Below are positions 41,235 through 50,700 of a stretch of DNA of 64,000 nt, in pieces. The notes under the pieces are model-generated. The model ran no database searches, was not told the DNA's origin, and worked only from the letters and a program-made list of their open reading frames with translations. The translations under genes were made by a program, and so were the position numbers. The DNA is from Deltaproteobacteria bacterium (lineage in GTDB: Bacteria; UBA10199; JACPAL01; JAHFST01). Positions within the stretch are counted from its first letter, which is position 1. Each line of letters starts with the position of its first letter. The stretch covers positions 99,478-163,477 of the forward strand of contig JAHFST010000003.1 of assembly GCA_023265625.1 (NCBI GenBank), read 5' to 3'.

Positions 41235-41758
41235 GCTGCTTTTTTGGTCAGCTTATTGACCCGACCTTCCAACGTGGCAATCTTGTTGGAAAGTTTACTC
41301 AGTTCGGTTTGAGTTGGGATGCTTAGGATTGACAAAACTTGCGCTCGAGTGCTGGCGGCTGCCCCTTTGGCACGGGTAAACAGCTCACTCGAATAAATCT
41401 TACCAATCAGTTCCTCAATATTTTTCTTGGCTTCATGAATAATTTTATCGCGGTTGGCATTGATGTTTCCCAAGGTATTGAGATCCAATTTCTTGACCTT
41501 GGCAATGACATCCTCAGCGAGCTGACGGAGCTCGTCTTTCTTCTCGTTAGCTAGATTGTAGAGGCCCTGATTGCGGACTTGATCCAATAAATCGGCGATC
41601 CCTTTTTTAAGATCACGTGAAGATCTTTCAGTCCTTTCAATGACCCGGCGGACGACTTTTTCCGCTTCCACTTCAAGCTTGGCGAATAAATCGGTGAGGC
41701 CCTCAAACTTGAGAGCATTCTTTGCTGCGCTGCGCTGTCCTTTTTTTGGAGTTGCCAT
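41231..41758 (-). CDS. Phasin-family, PHA-granule-associated-like protein
   Basis: A 175-residue, all-helical, Lys/Ala-rich protein with a long coiled coil through about 25-150 and a basic Ala/Lys C-terminus (NKIATLEGRVNKLTKKAA). The pattern matches poly(hydroxyalkanoate) granule-associated proteins of the phasin/PhaF-like kind, which coat storage granules and may bind DNA through the basic ends. No PHA synthase gene is in the window, so granule binding is family inference. A histone-like or other coiled-coil role remains possible. The REP-like hairpin touches its stop codon. Confidence 0.7.
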   Translation of the reverse strand: MATPKKGQRSAAKNALKFEGLTDLFAKLEVEAEKVVRRVIERTERSSRDLKKGIADLLDQVRNQGLYNLANEKKDELRQLAEDVIAKVKKLDLNTLGNINANRDKIIHEAKKNIEELIGKIYSSELFTRAKGAAASTRAQVLSILSIPTQTELSKLSNKIATLEGRVNKLTKKAA

Positions 41759-41818
41759 AAGTAACTCCCCCCTTTCCTTTTAAGACCTGTTTTTGTTCTG
41801 TTTGCTAACATGTCCCTC

Positions 41819-41871
41819 AAATAACGCAGTGTGTTAAGAATGTCAACCGCTCATATTATGCATTGCGTTAT
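41819..41871 (-). promoter_or_regulatory. Phasin promoter with flanking operator-like dyad
   Basis: On the minus strand TTGACA (41846-41841) and TTATTT (41824-41819) are 16 bases apart. The 8-bp inverted repeat ATAACGCA (41821-41828) and TGCGTTAT (41864-41871) flanks the -35 and overlaps the -10, as expected of a repressor site. The 157-bp region holds no gene. Confidence 0.45.
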
Positions 41872-41915
41872 CAAGAGTAATAATACCAATAATGTTAAGT
41901 AGTTACATAACGGCT

Positions 41916-43631
41916 TTATTTTGGGGCTTGTAGGTAGCGAATGCGTAACTGTACGGATATCGAACCCTTCCACTCATTGATTTGTGGAGAGAAGGCTATG
42001 TTGTGCTTATTACCGGAGGATAAATTAGTGAGCTGATCGGCGAAACGAAATCCAATCGCCGCTAACTGAGTGTTACCTTGCTGAACAATTCCTTTGAGGT
42101 GATTGGTTCCGACGATTCTGGGTTGAACTATTGTGACCCCTTGAACGGCAAATAGCGGTTCCGGATTGCCGGCTCCAAATGGTTCTAGCCGCGCTATTTC
42201 CTGAATCAGGGGAAGATCGATGTGACTCAACTCGACGAAAGAATCAATCCAAAGAGGGGAGGACGTCCCGCCCGATTGTTTCTGGACGGCTTGATCAAAC
42301 AGTTTTGCGAAAATGGCGATGCGACTCGGTTCGATCGCCAAACCACAGGCGGCATGGTGCCCCCCAAAATGGATTAATTCCGATGCGGCATTCGTCAGGG
42401 CATCATAGAGAGAAATCTCCGGAACCGTTCTCCCCGAACCCCGTCCGACACCATTCTCTAAGGCGATGACGATGGCCGGTTTTTGATAGCGATCCACCAA
42501 ACGAGCGGCCACGATTCCTGCAACCCCCAGATGCCACCCCTCACGGGCGACGACCAGTCCACACCGATCCGACGCCTCTAATTCCACCATTTGATAAGCC
42601 TCACGTGCCATTTCTTCCTCAACGGCCTGGCGTTCTTGATTGAGCTGTTCCAGCTGTGTGGCGATTTGTTTTGCCTCGATGTGATCGGCCGTCATCAAGA
42701 GTTGCAGCGCCAGGGAGGCATGCCGCATCCGACCGGCCGCATTTAAACGCGGGGCGAGGCGAAATCCCACGGTGGTCGGTGTTACCGGGCCGACGACTTG
42801 CGCCACTTCTTTGAGGGCGATGAGTCCGGGACGGGTGGTCTCGGTGAGTTCTTTGAGACCAAACGTCACGAGGGTACGATTATAACCAACGAGCGGGACT
42901 ACATCGGCAATCGTTCCCAGGGTGGCCAGATCCAAATAACGTTTCAGGTTTGGGATGAGAGCCGCACCGCTCTGGCGTAAGCTTTGCCGCAGCGCAATCA
43001 GAAACAGGAAAACGAGGCCGGCCGAGGCGATATTTCTTTCCTTGAAAGTGCTGCCGCTACTTTTTGGATTGAGTAGGGCCACGACGTCCGGGCGCTGATT
43101 GGGGGTCTCATGGTGGTCAATCACCATGACATCAATTCCTTGCGACCGAAGGCGACTAATCTCGGCAACGGCATTGGTGCCATTGTCGATGGTGATCAAG
43201 AGATCAGGGGGATGGGCCAAAATCTTGGCAAGGGTTTTAGGATTTAGCCCATAGCCATCTTCGAGCCGATGTGGCAAAAAAGTGCGTGGCGTCAGGCCGA
43301 CCTCGGCGAGAAACAAGGCCAACTGCGCCGTACCAGTCATCCCATCGACATCATAATCCCCATAGATTAGGACATCATCGCGTTGTTTGATGGCCTGAAG
43401 GATTCGAGCTACCGCTCGATCCATTTCTTCCAACGAATGGGGATCAGGGATGTCCTCCAAACGGGTCGAGAGAAAACTGTGCGCCTGGTCCGGATCAGCC
43501 AGACCTCGACCAATGAGGAGTCGGGCCATGAGCGGGCTGATTTGGAGGGTACGACAGAGTTGTGCCTCGGCAGTGGCACTCATCTCCGTGGAGACGCGCG
43601 GTTGCCAAGGGCGTGGGGTGGCAGAACTCAC
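41916..43631 (-). CDS. recJ: Single-stranded-DNA-specific exonuclease RecJ
   Basis: A DHH-family 5'-3' exonuclease of 571 residues for recombination and mismatch repair. The first metal motif is YGDYDVDGMTG at 90-100, and the DHH motif is VIDHHETP at 171-178. The C-terminal DHHA1 motif is seen in GVGRGSGRTVPEISLYD and HFGGHHAACGLAI (about 393-437), and the OB-fold follows to the end. ATG 43631 overlaps the secF stop, so it is the last gene of tgt-yajC-secD-secF-recJ. Confidence 0.95.
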   Translation of the reverse strand: MSSATPRPWQPRVSTEMSATAEAQLCRTLQISPLMARLLIGRGLADPDQAHSFLSTRLEDIPDPHSLEEMDRAVARILQAIKQRDDVLIYGDYDVDGMTGTAQLALFLAEVGLTPRTFLPHRLEDGYGLNPKTLAKILAHPPDLLITIDNGTNAVAEISRLRSQGIDVMVIDHHETPNQRPDVVALLNPKSSGSTFKERNIASAGLVFLFLIALRQSLRQSGAALIPNLKRYLDLATLGTIADVVPLVGYNRTLVTFGLKELTETTRPGLIALKEVAQVVGPVTPTTVGFRLAPRLNAAGRMRHASLALQLLMTADHIEAKQIATQLEQLNQERQAVEEEMAREAYQMVELEASDRCGLVVAREGWHLGVAGIVAARLVDRYQKPAIVIALENGVGRGSGRTVPEISLYDALTNAASELIHFGGHHAACGLAIEPSRIAIFAKLFDQAVQKQSGGTSSPLWIDSFVELSHIDLPLIQEIARLEPFGAGNPEPLFAVQGVTIVQPRIVGTNHLKGIVQQGNTQLAAIGFRFADQLTNLSSGNKHNIAFSPQINEWKGSISVQLRIRYLQAPK

Positions 43632-44527
43632 TTGGCCTTATTAAAAAGTTTTGATTCCTTGAGAAAAATATAGCAGGGGGTGGCGACAAAGACGGTGGAA
43701 TAAGCTCCAGAAATGGTGCCGAACATCATGGCAAAACCAAAGTTTTGAATGTCCCCCTCACCGAAGAGGAATAAAATAACCACGACGATAAAGACGGTCA
43801 AGCTGGTGATGATGGTTCGAGAAAATGTCTCATTGATGCTGAGGTTGATAAGTTCACGTAACGACAACTTCGTCATTTCCGGGATATTTTCCCGAATGCG
43901 ATCGTAGATCACAATGGTATCGTTGATCGAGTAGCCGACGATGGTGAGGAATGCGGCGATGACCGTCAAACTGATCTCGCGACCTGTTAGGGCAAAGGCC
44001 CCTAAGGCTATCAAGACGTCATGAATCAGGGCGATGATAGCCCCCGGGGCGAAGTAAAAATCAAATCGGAACCCAATGTAAATGAGGATGAGTAGCCAGG
44101 AGACAATGACCGCTAGGATTGCTTTTTTTCGCAATTCTGATCCGGCCTTGGGCCCCACCGAGATTTCCTGATCTAACGAGGCTTGTGGGTCAATATCCTT
44201 TTGCAAGGCCTCGGTAATCTTTTTCCCAGCGAACTCGGTATTAGTATCCTGCCCAATATTGACGAGTAAACGATACTCCTCCGGTTTGCCAATTTTTTGT
44301 ACGGAGAACCCACTCAGGCCAAGTGAGTCAACTGATTTACGCACCTCTGCCTCGTTGACCTCATGGGAAAAACGATACTGCAATCGGACGCCACCATGAA
44401 AGTCGATACCATAATTTAGTCCCTTCACCTGTACGATAACGAGACTCCCAATCGTTAATAGGATGGAGATAATGACGAACGCCCTCATTCTTCCCACAAA
44501 ATCAAAATGAAAACCTTTGAGTTCCAT
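43628..44527 (-). CDS. secF: Protein translocase subunit SecF
   Basis: Six membrane helices. It opens with FHFDFVGRMRAFVIISIL, has the periplasmic FHGGVRLQYRFSHEV region near 40-55 and the conserved IVGYSINDTIVIYDRIREN near 196-214. With SecD it uses the proton gradient to pull proteins through SecYEG. Length 299 is normal. It is directly adjacent to secD (no gap), and its stop overlaps the recJ start. Confidence 0.95.
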   Translation of the reverse strand: MELKGFHFDFVGRMRAFVIISILLTIGSLVIVQVKGLNYGIDFHGGVRLQYRFSHEVNEAEVRKSVDSLGLSGFSVQKIGKPEEYRLLVNIGQDTNTEFAGKKITEALQKDIDPQASLDQEISVGPKAGSELRKKAILAVIVSWLLILIYIGFRFDFYFAPGAIIALIHDVLIALGAFALTGREISLTVIAAFLTIVGYSINDTIVIYDRIRENIPEMTKLSLRELINLSINETFSRTIITSLTVFIVVVILFLFGEGDIQNFGFAMMFGTISGAYSTVFVATPCYIFLKESKLFNKAK

Positions 44528-46258
44528 TTAAACGCTGATCCTTTCTCGGTTCACCTTTTGGAGGACATAATCTTGCATCCAGCGGGTTAAGTAGATTGCG
44601 GTAAAAAGATTGGTTACAGCCCCAACAATCAAGGTGACGGCAAAACCTCGAATCGGACCAGTGCCAAATTGATATAAGACAATCCCCGAGAGAATGGTCG
44701 TGACGTGGGAGTCAATAATAGCACGAGTTGCGTTTGAGTAACCGGCATCGAGTGCGTTGCGTGGACTCTTGCCGGCCCTCAGTTCTTCGCGGATTCGTTC
44801 AAAGATGAGGATATTAGAATCGACGGCCATCCCAATGGTGAGCACAATTCCGGTGATACCGGGGAGGGTTAACGTTGCACCAAAAATAGCCAAGGCGGCC
44901 AGGGTCAACAAAATATTCACAACCAATGCGAAATCAGCCAACAATCCGGAGAGATGATAGTACGCAATCATAAAAATGATAATGAGGACTGCCGCTGCCA
45001 ACGAGGAGCGAACCCCGCGATTGATCGAGTCTTGACCCAGCGTCGGGCCGATAATGTTTTTTGTCAATTCCTTCAGGGAAGCGGGTAGGGCCCCCTCGCG
45101 CAGGACCAAAGACAGATCCTCCGCTTCTTGGAGGATATTTTGGTAATCACCAAAACCTAAGGTGATCTGGGCTTCTCCGGAAGGAATTTCACTTTGAATG
45201 ACCGGGGCCTTACTGACATTGCCATCCAAAACGATGGCGAGGCGCTTGCCGATATTGGCCTTGGTTAAATCGGCAAATAGCTTGGTGCCCAGGCTGTTGA
45301 ACGAGAGACTCACATAGGGTTCGTTGTCGCTAATATTAACCTGGGCGGCCCGAAGCATATCTCCGGTCAACTCAGACTTAGCCTTGAGCAGGTAAGGCAC
45401 TCCCCCGACCACTTTTTTTGTCACCGGATCGTATTGCACTTCAAACAAGATCTCATCCCCCTCTGGGATTTTCCCGGCCAGGGCGGCGTTAATCTTTGTG
45501 ACTTGATCTTCGGTAAATTTTTCATCCAGGCCAAGGCTTTGACGGGCCTCTTGGACTTTTTGCGCCACCACATTGGTGGGCACACTTTCATCGACCATCT
45601 TAAATTCTAATTTTCCGGATCGCTTGATGAGATTAATGGCCCGCTCTGGGTCTTTAGCCCCCGGCAACTCAATGGCAATCCGATTGGTCCCGGCCCGGAT
45701 AATGGTTGGTTCTGCGACCCCATAACGATCAATGCGATTGCGCACGGTTTCCAAGGCCTGCTTGACCGCCTGCTCCTTGACGTAATTTTTGGTGCTATCG
45801 TTAAGGTCGGCCGTTACGCTCGTGTCGGTGCGGCGATCCCGGCGTTCCACCAGGGTTTGGCCATAGTTAGAGCTTAAATATTTGCCAAAGGCATCCCGCG
45901 CGGCGGCGTCCTTAAAGGTGAAGGTGATCTCCGAGGCATTGGCGGCACGAATCGCGGTCACGGGCTTGAAGCCTTCGGATTGAGTGTTGCGCTCGATCTC
46001 ACTGGTCAGGAGGTCGGAGCGATTTTTAATGGCCTCATCCTGCACCACTTCCATCTCCAGGTAAATGCCACCGCGCAGATCCAATCCCAAGTTGATCCCC
46101 TTTTTGGGAAAATAATTCACATAAGAGGGAAGGGTGCTGGGGGCGGACTCGGATTTTTCATACAGGGCGTCAAAGCCAAAAAAGGTCGGGACCAAGACAT
46201 AGCAAGACCCGATTAGGATGGCCAAGGTGATGTAGAGACGCGAGCGCGATGATTTCAT
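44528..46258 (-). CDS. secD: Protein translocase subunit SecD
   Basis: A 576-residue SecD: N-terminal helix, GINLGLDLRGGIYLEMEV near 54-71 (the D1 motif), a large P1/P4 periplasmic region, and five C-terminal helices with ITGIVLTIGMAVDSNILIFE near 470-489 carrying the conserved Asp. It overlaps the yajC stop by ATGA and runs into secF. Confidence 0.96.
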   Translation of the reverse strand: MKSSRSRLYITLAILIGSCYVLVPTFFGFDALYEKSESAPSTLPSYVNYFPKKGINLGLDLRGGIYLEMEVVQDEAIKNRSDLLTSEIERNTQSEGFKPVTAIRAANASEITFTFKDAAARDAFGKYLSSNYGQTLVERRDRRTDTSVTADLNDSTKNYVKEQAVKQALETVRNRIDRYGVAEPTIIRAGTNRIAIELPGAKDPERAINLIKRSGKLEFKMVDESVPTNVVAQKVQEARQSLGLDEKFTEDQVTKINAALAGKIPEGDEILFEVQYDPVTKKVVGGVPYLLKAKSELTGDMLRAAQVNISDNEPYVSLSFNSLGTKLFADLTKANIGKRLAIVLDGNVSKAPVIQSEIPSGEAQITLGFGDYQNILQEAEDLSLVLREGALPASLKELTKNIIGPTLGQDSINRGVRSSLAAAVLIIIFMIAYYHLSGLLADFALVVNILLTLAALAIFGATLTLPGITGIVLTIGMAVDSNILIFERIREELRAGKSPRNALDAGYSNATRAIIDSHVTTILSGIVLYQFGTGPIRGFAVTLIVGAVTNLFTAIYLTRWMQDYVLQKVNRERISV

Positions 46259-46596
46259 GCGGTTTTGACCGTCGCCACCTGCGACTTATCCATCTTAATG
46301 CGGATGTTATCCGCAATTTCCAGGGACAGGATGTTGTCCGTGATATTGGCCACCTGACCATGAATGCCCGCTGTGGTGATGACGTTATCGCCCTTTTTTA
46401 AGTTTTGCAGGAGCGTCTGATGTTTCTTGCGCTCCTTTTGTTGGGGACGAATCATCAGAAAGTAAAAGATGGCAAACACCAATACCATGGGCATGAACAT
46501 CCCGGCGATCCCACCCGCGGGTGCGGTTGGACTACTCGCGGGTTGCGTCGTCTGCGCTAATGCGGTTCCGGTAAAAATCTCGGCGAAACTCTTCAT
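46255..46596 (-). CDS. yajC: Preprotein translocase subunit YajC
   Basis: A small membrane protein of 113 residues. After a Thr/Ala/Pro-rich start, FMPMVLVFAIFYFLMIRPQQ (34-53) is the typical helix and IRPQQK motif, then KGDNVITTAGIHGQVANI is the conserved C-terminal strand part. ATG 46596 has AAAGGAT ahead. It begins 65 bp inside tgt in a different frame; starting at the internal Met33 would remove the overlap but would start inside the helix. It is an accessory of the Sec translocon and holds SecDF. Confidence 0.9.
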   Translation of the reverse strand: MKSFAEIFTGTALAQTTQPASSPTAPAGGIAGMFMPMVLVFAIFYFLMIRPQQKERKKHQTLLQNLKKGDNVITTAGIHGQVANITDNILSLEIADNIRIKMDKSQVATVKTA

Positions 46597-47725
46597 ACTG
46601 ATCCTTTCGAATGGCCTCCCTGATTTGCGACATCAGGGAGAGGTAGTAAAACAAGTTGTGCATCGTATTCAAACGCGACGAAAGAATTTCTTTCGCCATA
46701 TATAAATGACGCAAGTACGCCCTACTATATTTTTTACAAGTCGGGCAAGCACAATTTTCGTCAATGGGGCGCGGATCTTCCGCATAGCGGCTGTGGCGGA
46801 TTTGGATTTCGCCAAATGTGGTGAAAAGCTGTCCGTTGCGGGCGTTGCGGGTGGGGACGACGCAATCGAACATGTCGATGCCGTAACCCACTAACTCCAC
46901 GAGATCCTCCGGGAGTCCGATCCCCATCGCGTAGCGGGGAAATTGCGCCGGGATGAGCGGGGCCGTGTGGGCCGCCATGGCATAGAGTTCTTCTTTCGGT
47001 TCGCCGACGGAGAGGCCGCCGATCGCTAATCCGCCGATGGCGGACGTGGTTCGTTTTTCGTTCACGTTCTTCGTGTCGTTAAGATCTAACAGGCGCTCGA
47101 CGCACTCTTTTCTTAAATTCTGATAAATGCTCCCTTGAATGATTCCAAAAAGCTGAGATGGGTGATCCCCGACGAACGAACCACGTGAACGAAGAACGGC
47201 GGTCATCGACCGCTTCGCCCAATCTAGTGTCAATTCCATCGATTTGCGCGCCTCCGATTCGGAAACCGGATAGGGTGTACATTCATCCAACACCATCATA
47301 ATATCGGAACCCAAGGCCTCTTGGATCTCGATCGCTCGTTCTGGCGTGAGAAAATAACTGGTGCCGTCGATGTGGGATTGAAACTCCACCCCGTCTGCCT
47401 TGAGCTTGCGTCGTTGGGCGAGACTGAAGACCTGGTAACCGCCGGAATCGGTCAAGATGGGCCGTTCCCAGGCCATGAATTTGTGAAGCCCGCCCAATTT
47501 TTGGATGGTCTTCTCTCCCGGGCGCAGCATCAGATGATAAGTATTCCCCAAAATAATTTCGGCCCCGAGCGCCTCCATTTCATCAACCGTCATCGCCTTG
47601 ACGGTTGCGGCGGTTCCAACCGGCATAAACACGGGGGTTTGGATCTCTCCATGAGAGGTATGGAGGGTGCCCAAGCGGGGGCCGGTGGGTGTGGCACCGG
47701 GGTTCGGGGTAAAAAAAGGAGGCAT
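46532..47725 (-). CDS. tgt: tRNA-guanine (queuine) transglycosylase
   Basis: TGT swaps guanine-34 of GUN-anticodon tRNAs for preQ1. The substrate pocket and the first catalytic Asp are in LTDSGGYQVFSLA near 91-103, the nucleophile aspartate in GIDMFDCVVPTRNARNGQLF near 278-297, and the zinc ligands in NCACPTCKKYSRAYLRHLY near 319-337. Length 397 is slightly long; the last 20 residues are in the overlap with yajC. Works with queC and queE of this window; queF and queA are not here. Standard order tgt-yajC-secD-secF. Confidence 0.96.
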   Translation of the reverse strand: MPPFFTPNPGATPTGPRLGTLHTSHGEIQTPVFMPVGTAATVKAMTVDEMEALGAEIILGNTYHLMLRPGEKTIQKLGGLHKFMAWERPILTDSGGYQVFSLAQRRKLKADGVEFQSHIDGTSYFLTPERAIEIQEALGSDIMMVLDECTPYPVSESEARKSMELTLDWAKRSMTAVLRSRGSFVGDHPSQLFGIIQGSIYQNLRKECVERLLDLNDTKNVNEKRTTSAIGGLAIGGLSVGEPKEELYAMAAHTAPLIPAQFPRYAMGIGLPEDLVELVGYGIDMFDCVVPTRNARNGQLFTTFGEIQIRHSRYAEDPRPIDENCACPTCKKYSRAYLRHLYMAKEILSSRLNTMHNLFYYLSLMSQIREAIRKDQYEEFRRDFYRNRISADDATRE

Positions 47726-47784
47726 GGGCAGGGGATGTAGAACAATTTTTCATTTTCACGCAACCATTTAAGCGGCAGGTGCGA

Positions 47785-47790
47785 TATAAT
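47785..47790 (+). promoter_or_regulatory. -10 element close to the putA start
   Basis: A perfect TATAAT ends 8 bases before the ATG at 47799. The 17-base-upstream hexamer (AACCAT, 47762-47767) is a poor -35. If used, the transcript would start about two bases before the ATG, giving a leaderless mRNA. No Shine-Dalgarno is seen before that ATG. Confidence 0.4.
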
Positions 47791-47798
47791 TCCCACTT

Positions 47799-50700
47799 AT
47801 GGGAATGCCCGCGCACTTGGTGCCGCTCAGCGCCGCCAATATCGTTTTAAGTGAGGCCCTCACCGCCAGTCGGTTGTCGGGGGATATCGCAACCGCTATT
47901 CCGGCGGCCCAGGAGGTTTTGGCCCAGTTGCGTGTTGCCCCCGACTCGTTGGTCGCTCCGGAACTGGTCGGTGACCTGGACAAATTGATTGCAGGGCAAC
48001 GGTCTCGTGACATTGAAGAGGATCCGAACCCGGACATTCAAGAGGAGGCGTTGCATCTCGTAGAGGCGGTGGCCTCGACCTTGCTTCATGAACAGGGTCC
48101 CGATGATTTTGTTTCGAGTGATCAGGTGGGGATTGTTCCTCTTGCGCTACGAGTTTCGGAAGATCGTCATGTTTCCAATCAAGACATTGATCAACGGACC
48201 AAGGAAAAATGGGGCCCGGAATTTTTGGACAAGGTCAAGAAGGTACCCAAGGGGCTCAAACGGCGTCTGCAGGATTTTCTGTTTCAGGGGATGTTGCAGA
48301 ATGAGGGGTTGAAGAAACAGTTTGTCCGATTCATGGGGGCCGTCGCGGGTTTGAACGATTACCGCGTGGTGGGAAAGCTCTTTCGCGAATATTTTCCGAT
48401 TAGCAAAACAAAAGCCAGTTGGAGGATGAAGACCCTGTTGACCTTAGGCAAACTGGGCTTGGGTGATTGGGATCAGAAGATAGGTTTGGATTGGGTGCGC
48501 GGGTGGGTGAGTAAGAAGGTGATTCGGATGATGACCAAGCGGTTCATCCTTGGCCGGGATGCGACGGAGGTGATTGCCCAGACCGATCGATTGGCCGAAC
48601 GTCATATCAATACCACCGTGGTGCGGATCCAGGAACGGGTTTCCACCGACGACGAGAAACAGGATTATGTGGCGGGGGTGATCGATCTGGTTCAAAAATC
48701 GGCGGCTCGCGATGTCGCCGAGCCCTACACTCCGGGTGGGGTCCCGGTCCGGCATGTCTCGCTCAAGATGACTGGGATGGAGAAAGACTTCGACCCGCTT
48801 TGCCATGATCAAGTGGTCGCGGCCGTGGTGCCGGTGTTGGTCAAGATCTTTCAGGAGGCGAAATTGGCCAAGGATGCCGGACGCCCGGTCATGATCCAGA
48901 TTGACCCGGAAGAACATCACCTCCTCCCGTTGACTTATGAAATTTTTTGGAAGGCGCTGGCCGATCCTTCGTTGGCAGGATGGGATGATGCGGGCATTGC
49001 GGTGCAGATGTACTATCCCGACAGCCTCCAACGCCTGATGTGGAATATCAGTATGGCGGCCCGAACCGGAAAGCGGATCCAGATCCGCTTAGTGAAGGGG
49101 GCCTATCACGCCTATGAGCAGATCTTGGCGGCCCGCAACGGTTGGCGGAGCCCGGTCTTTACGCATCCCGATTTGAAAAAGTCTCAGCGACTGACCAACG
49201 AAAGTTACCGGCTGGGACAACGACTGCTCCATCGTAACTGGGATAAGGTGCGGGAGGCGGATGCGAGTCACAATATTGCGGATCAGGCCTATGGGCGGGC
49301 GACCTCCGAGCGGTTGGGGCTCAATCCAGCTAGACGGGAAAAACAAATTTTAATTGGTGTCGGAGATGATGTGGTGGAGGGATTGACTAGCCCGGAAGAT
49401 CCGGGTCGCGGTTATGCCCCTTCTGGCCTGCCACCGGTGGATACCGCCTACAATGGGCGTCGGACCGTTGAGGTGGGGCCTGATTCTGCCATGCGTGGTG
49501 TGGAGGGGATAGCAAGTTTTGCTGATTATCACCCCGTGGGCCGGGAGACGGTGGTGAACGCGCCCGAATTTAAATTGGAGCCGGAGGCGGAATTTCACAA
49601 ACGGGAGGTTCGCGAAGAATTTCAGAGGGCCTTGCAACAACTGGAGTCAAGCCCTCCCGTAGAGGTGAGGCCCATCATTGGGTTGCCATTGGAAGTGGGG
49701 GAGACATTGATTCCTTTGGATCGAGCGCGCGCCGTTCCCTCCGTCAATCCGGCCAATACCAAACAGGTGGTGGGGCTGGTTCAGAATGCCACGCCTGTCG
49801 AGGTTGAGCGGGCCTTGGATGAGGCCCAGGCCGGTTTTGCGATTTGGTCTAAAAAAACGGGCGCGGAACGCGCCGCCGTGCTGCGCCGTGCGGCCGACCT
49901 GGTGCGGGAGCGGGCGAGCGAGATTGCCGCCCGAATTGTGGCGGAGGCGGGCAAGCCCCAGGCGCTGGCCTATGCCGAGGTGAACGAGGCCATTGATACC
50001 CTCAACCTCTGTGCCCTCCGGGCGGAGATCGACAGTGAGACCCATGATCCTCTGGGGGTTGGTGTGGCCATCACGCCGTTCAACTTCCCGTTCGCGATCA
50101 GCATGATCCGGATGGTGGAAGGTCTCGCCCTGGGCAATGCGATGATCCTCAAGCCCCCCGACCAATGCCCGGCGGCGGCCCAATTGGTGGTGGAGATTTT
50201 GCGAGCGGCGGGAGTTCCTCCACAGGCCTGCCAGCTAGTGCCCGGCCCTGGAAAAGAAGTCGGCGAGCCCTTGGTGATGAGCCCCAAGGTTGACTTCATT
50301 GGTTTCACGGGTTCCAAGGCGGCGGCAGATCGCATTCGCGAGCTAGCCGCGCAACATCCATCGGCCCGCAACGGGATCAAGCTGGTCGTGGCGGAGACCG
50401 GTGGCAAGAACCCGATCATTGTGGATGAATCGGCCGACCTCGATGTGGCCGTTGATGCGATCATCCGGAGTGGCTTTGAATTCAACGGGGAGCGTTGTTC
50501 CGCTGGCGCGCGCCTGATCGTGCATGATTCGGTGGCCGATGAATTGTTGCGACGCCTCAAGGCGGCTGCAGAGTCGATGATGTCCGGCAATCCGTTAAAG
50601 AATCCGTTGGTGAAGAACGGCGCTCAGATTGATGCGGCAGCCCTGGCCAAGGCGAAGCGATATGAGCGGATTGCCCGTGAGGGGCGTGGTGCGGACGACG

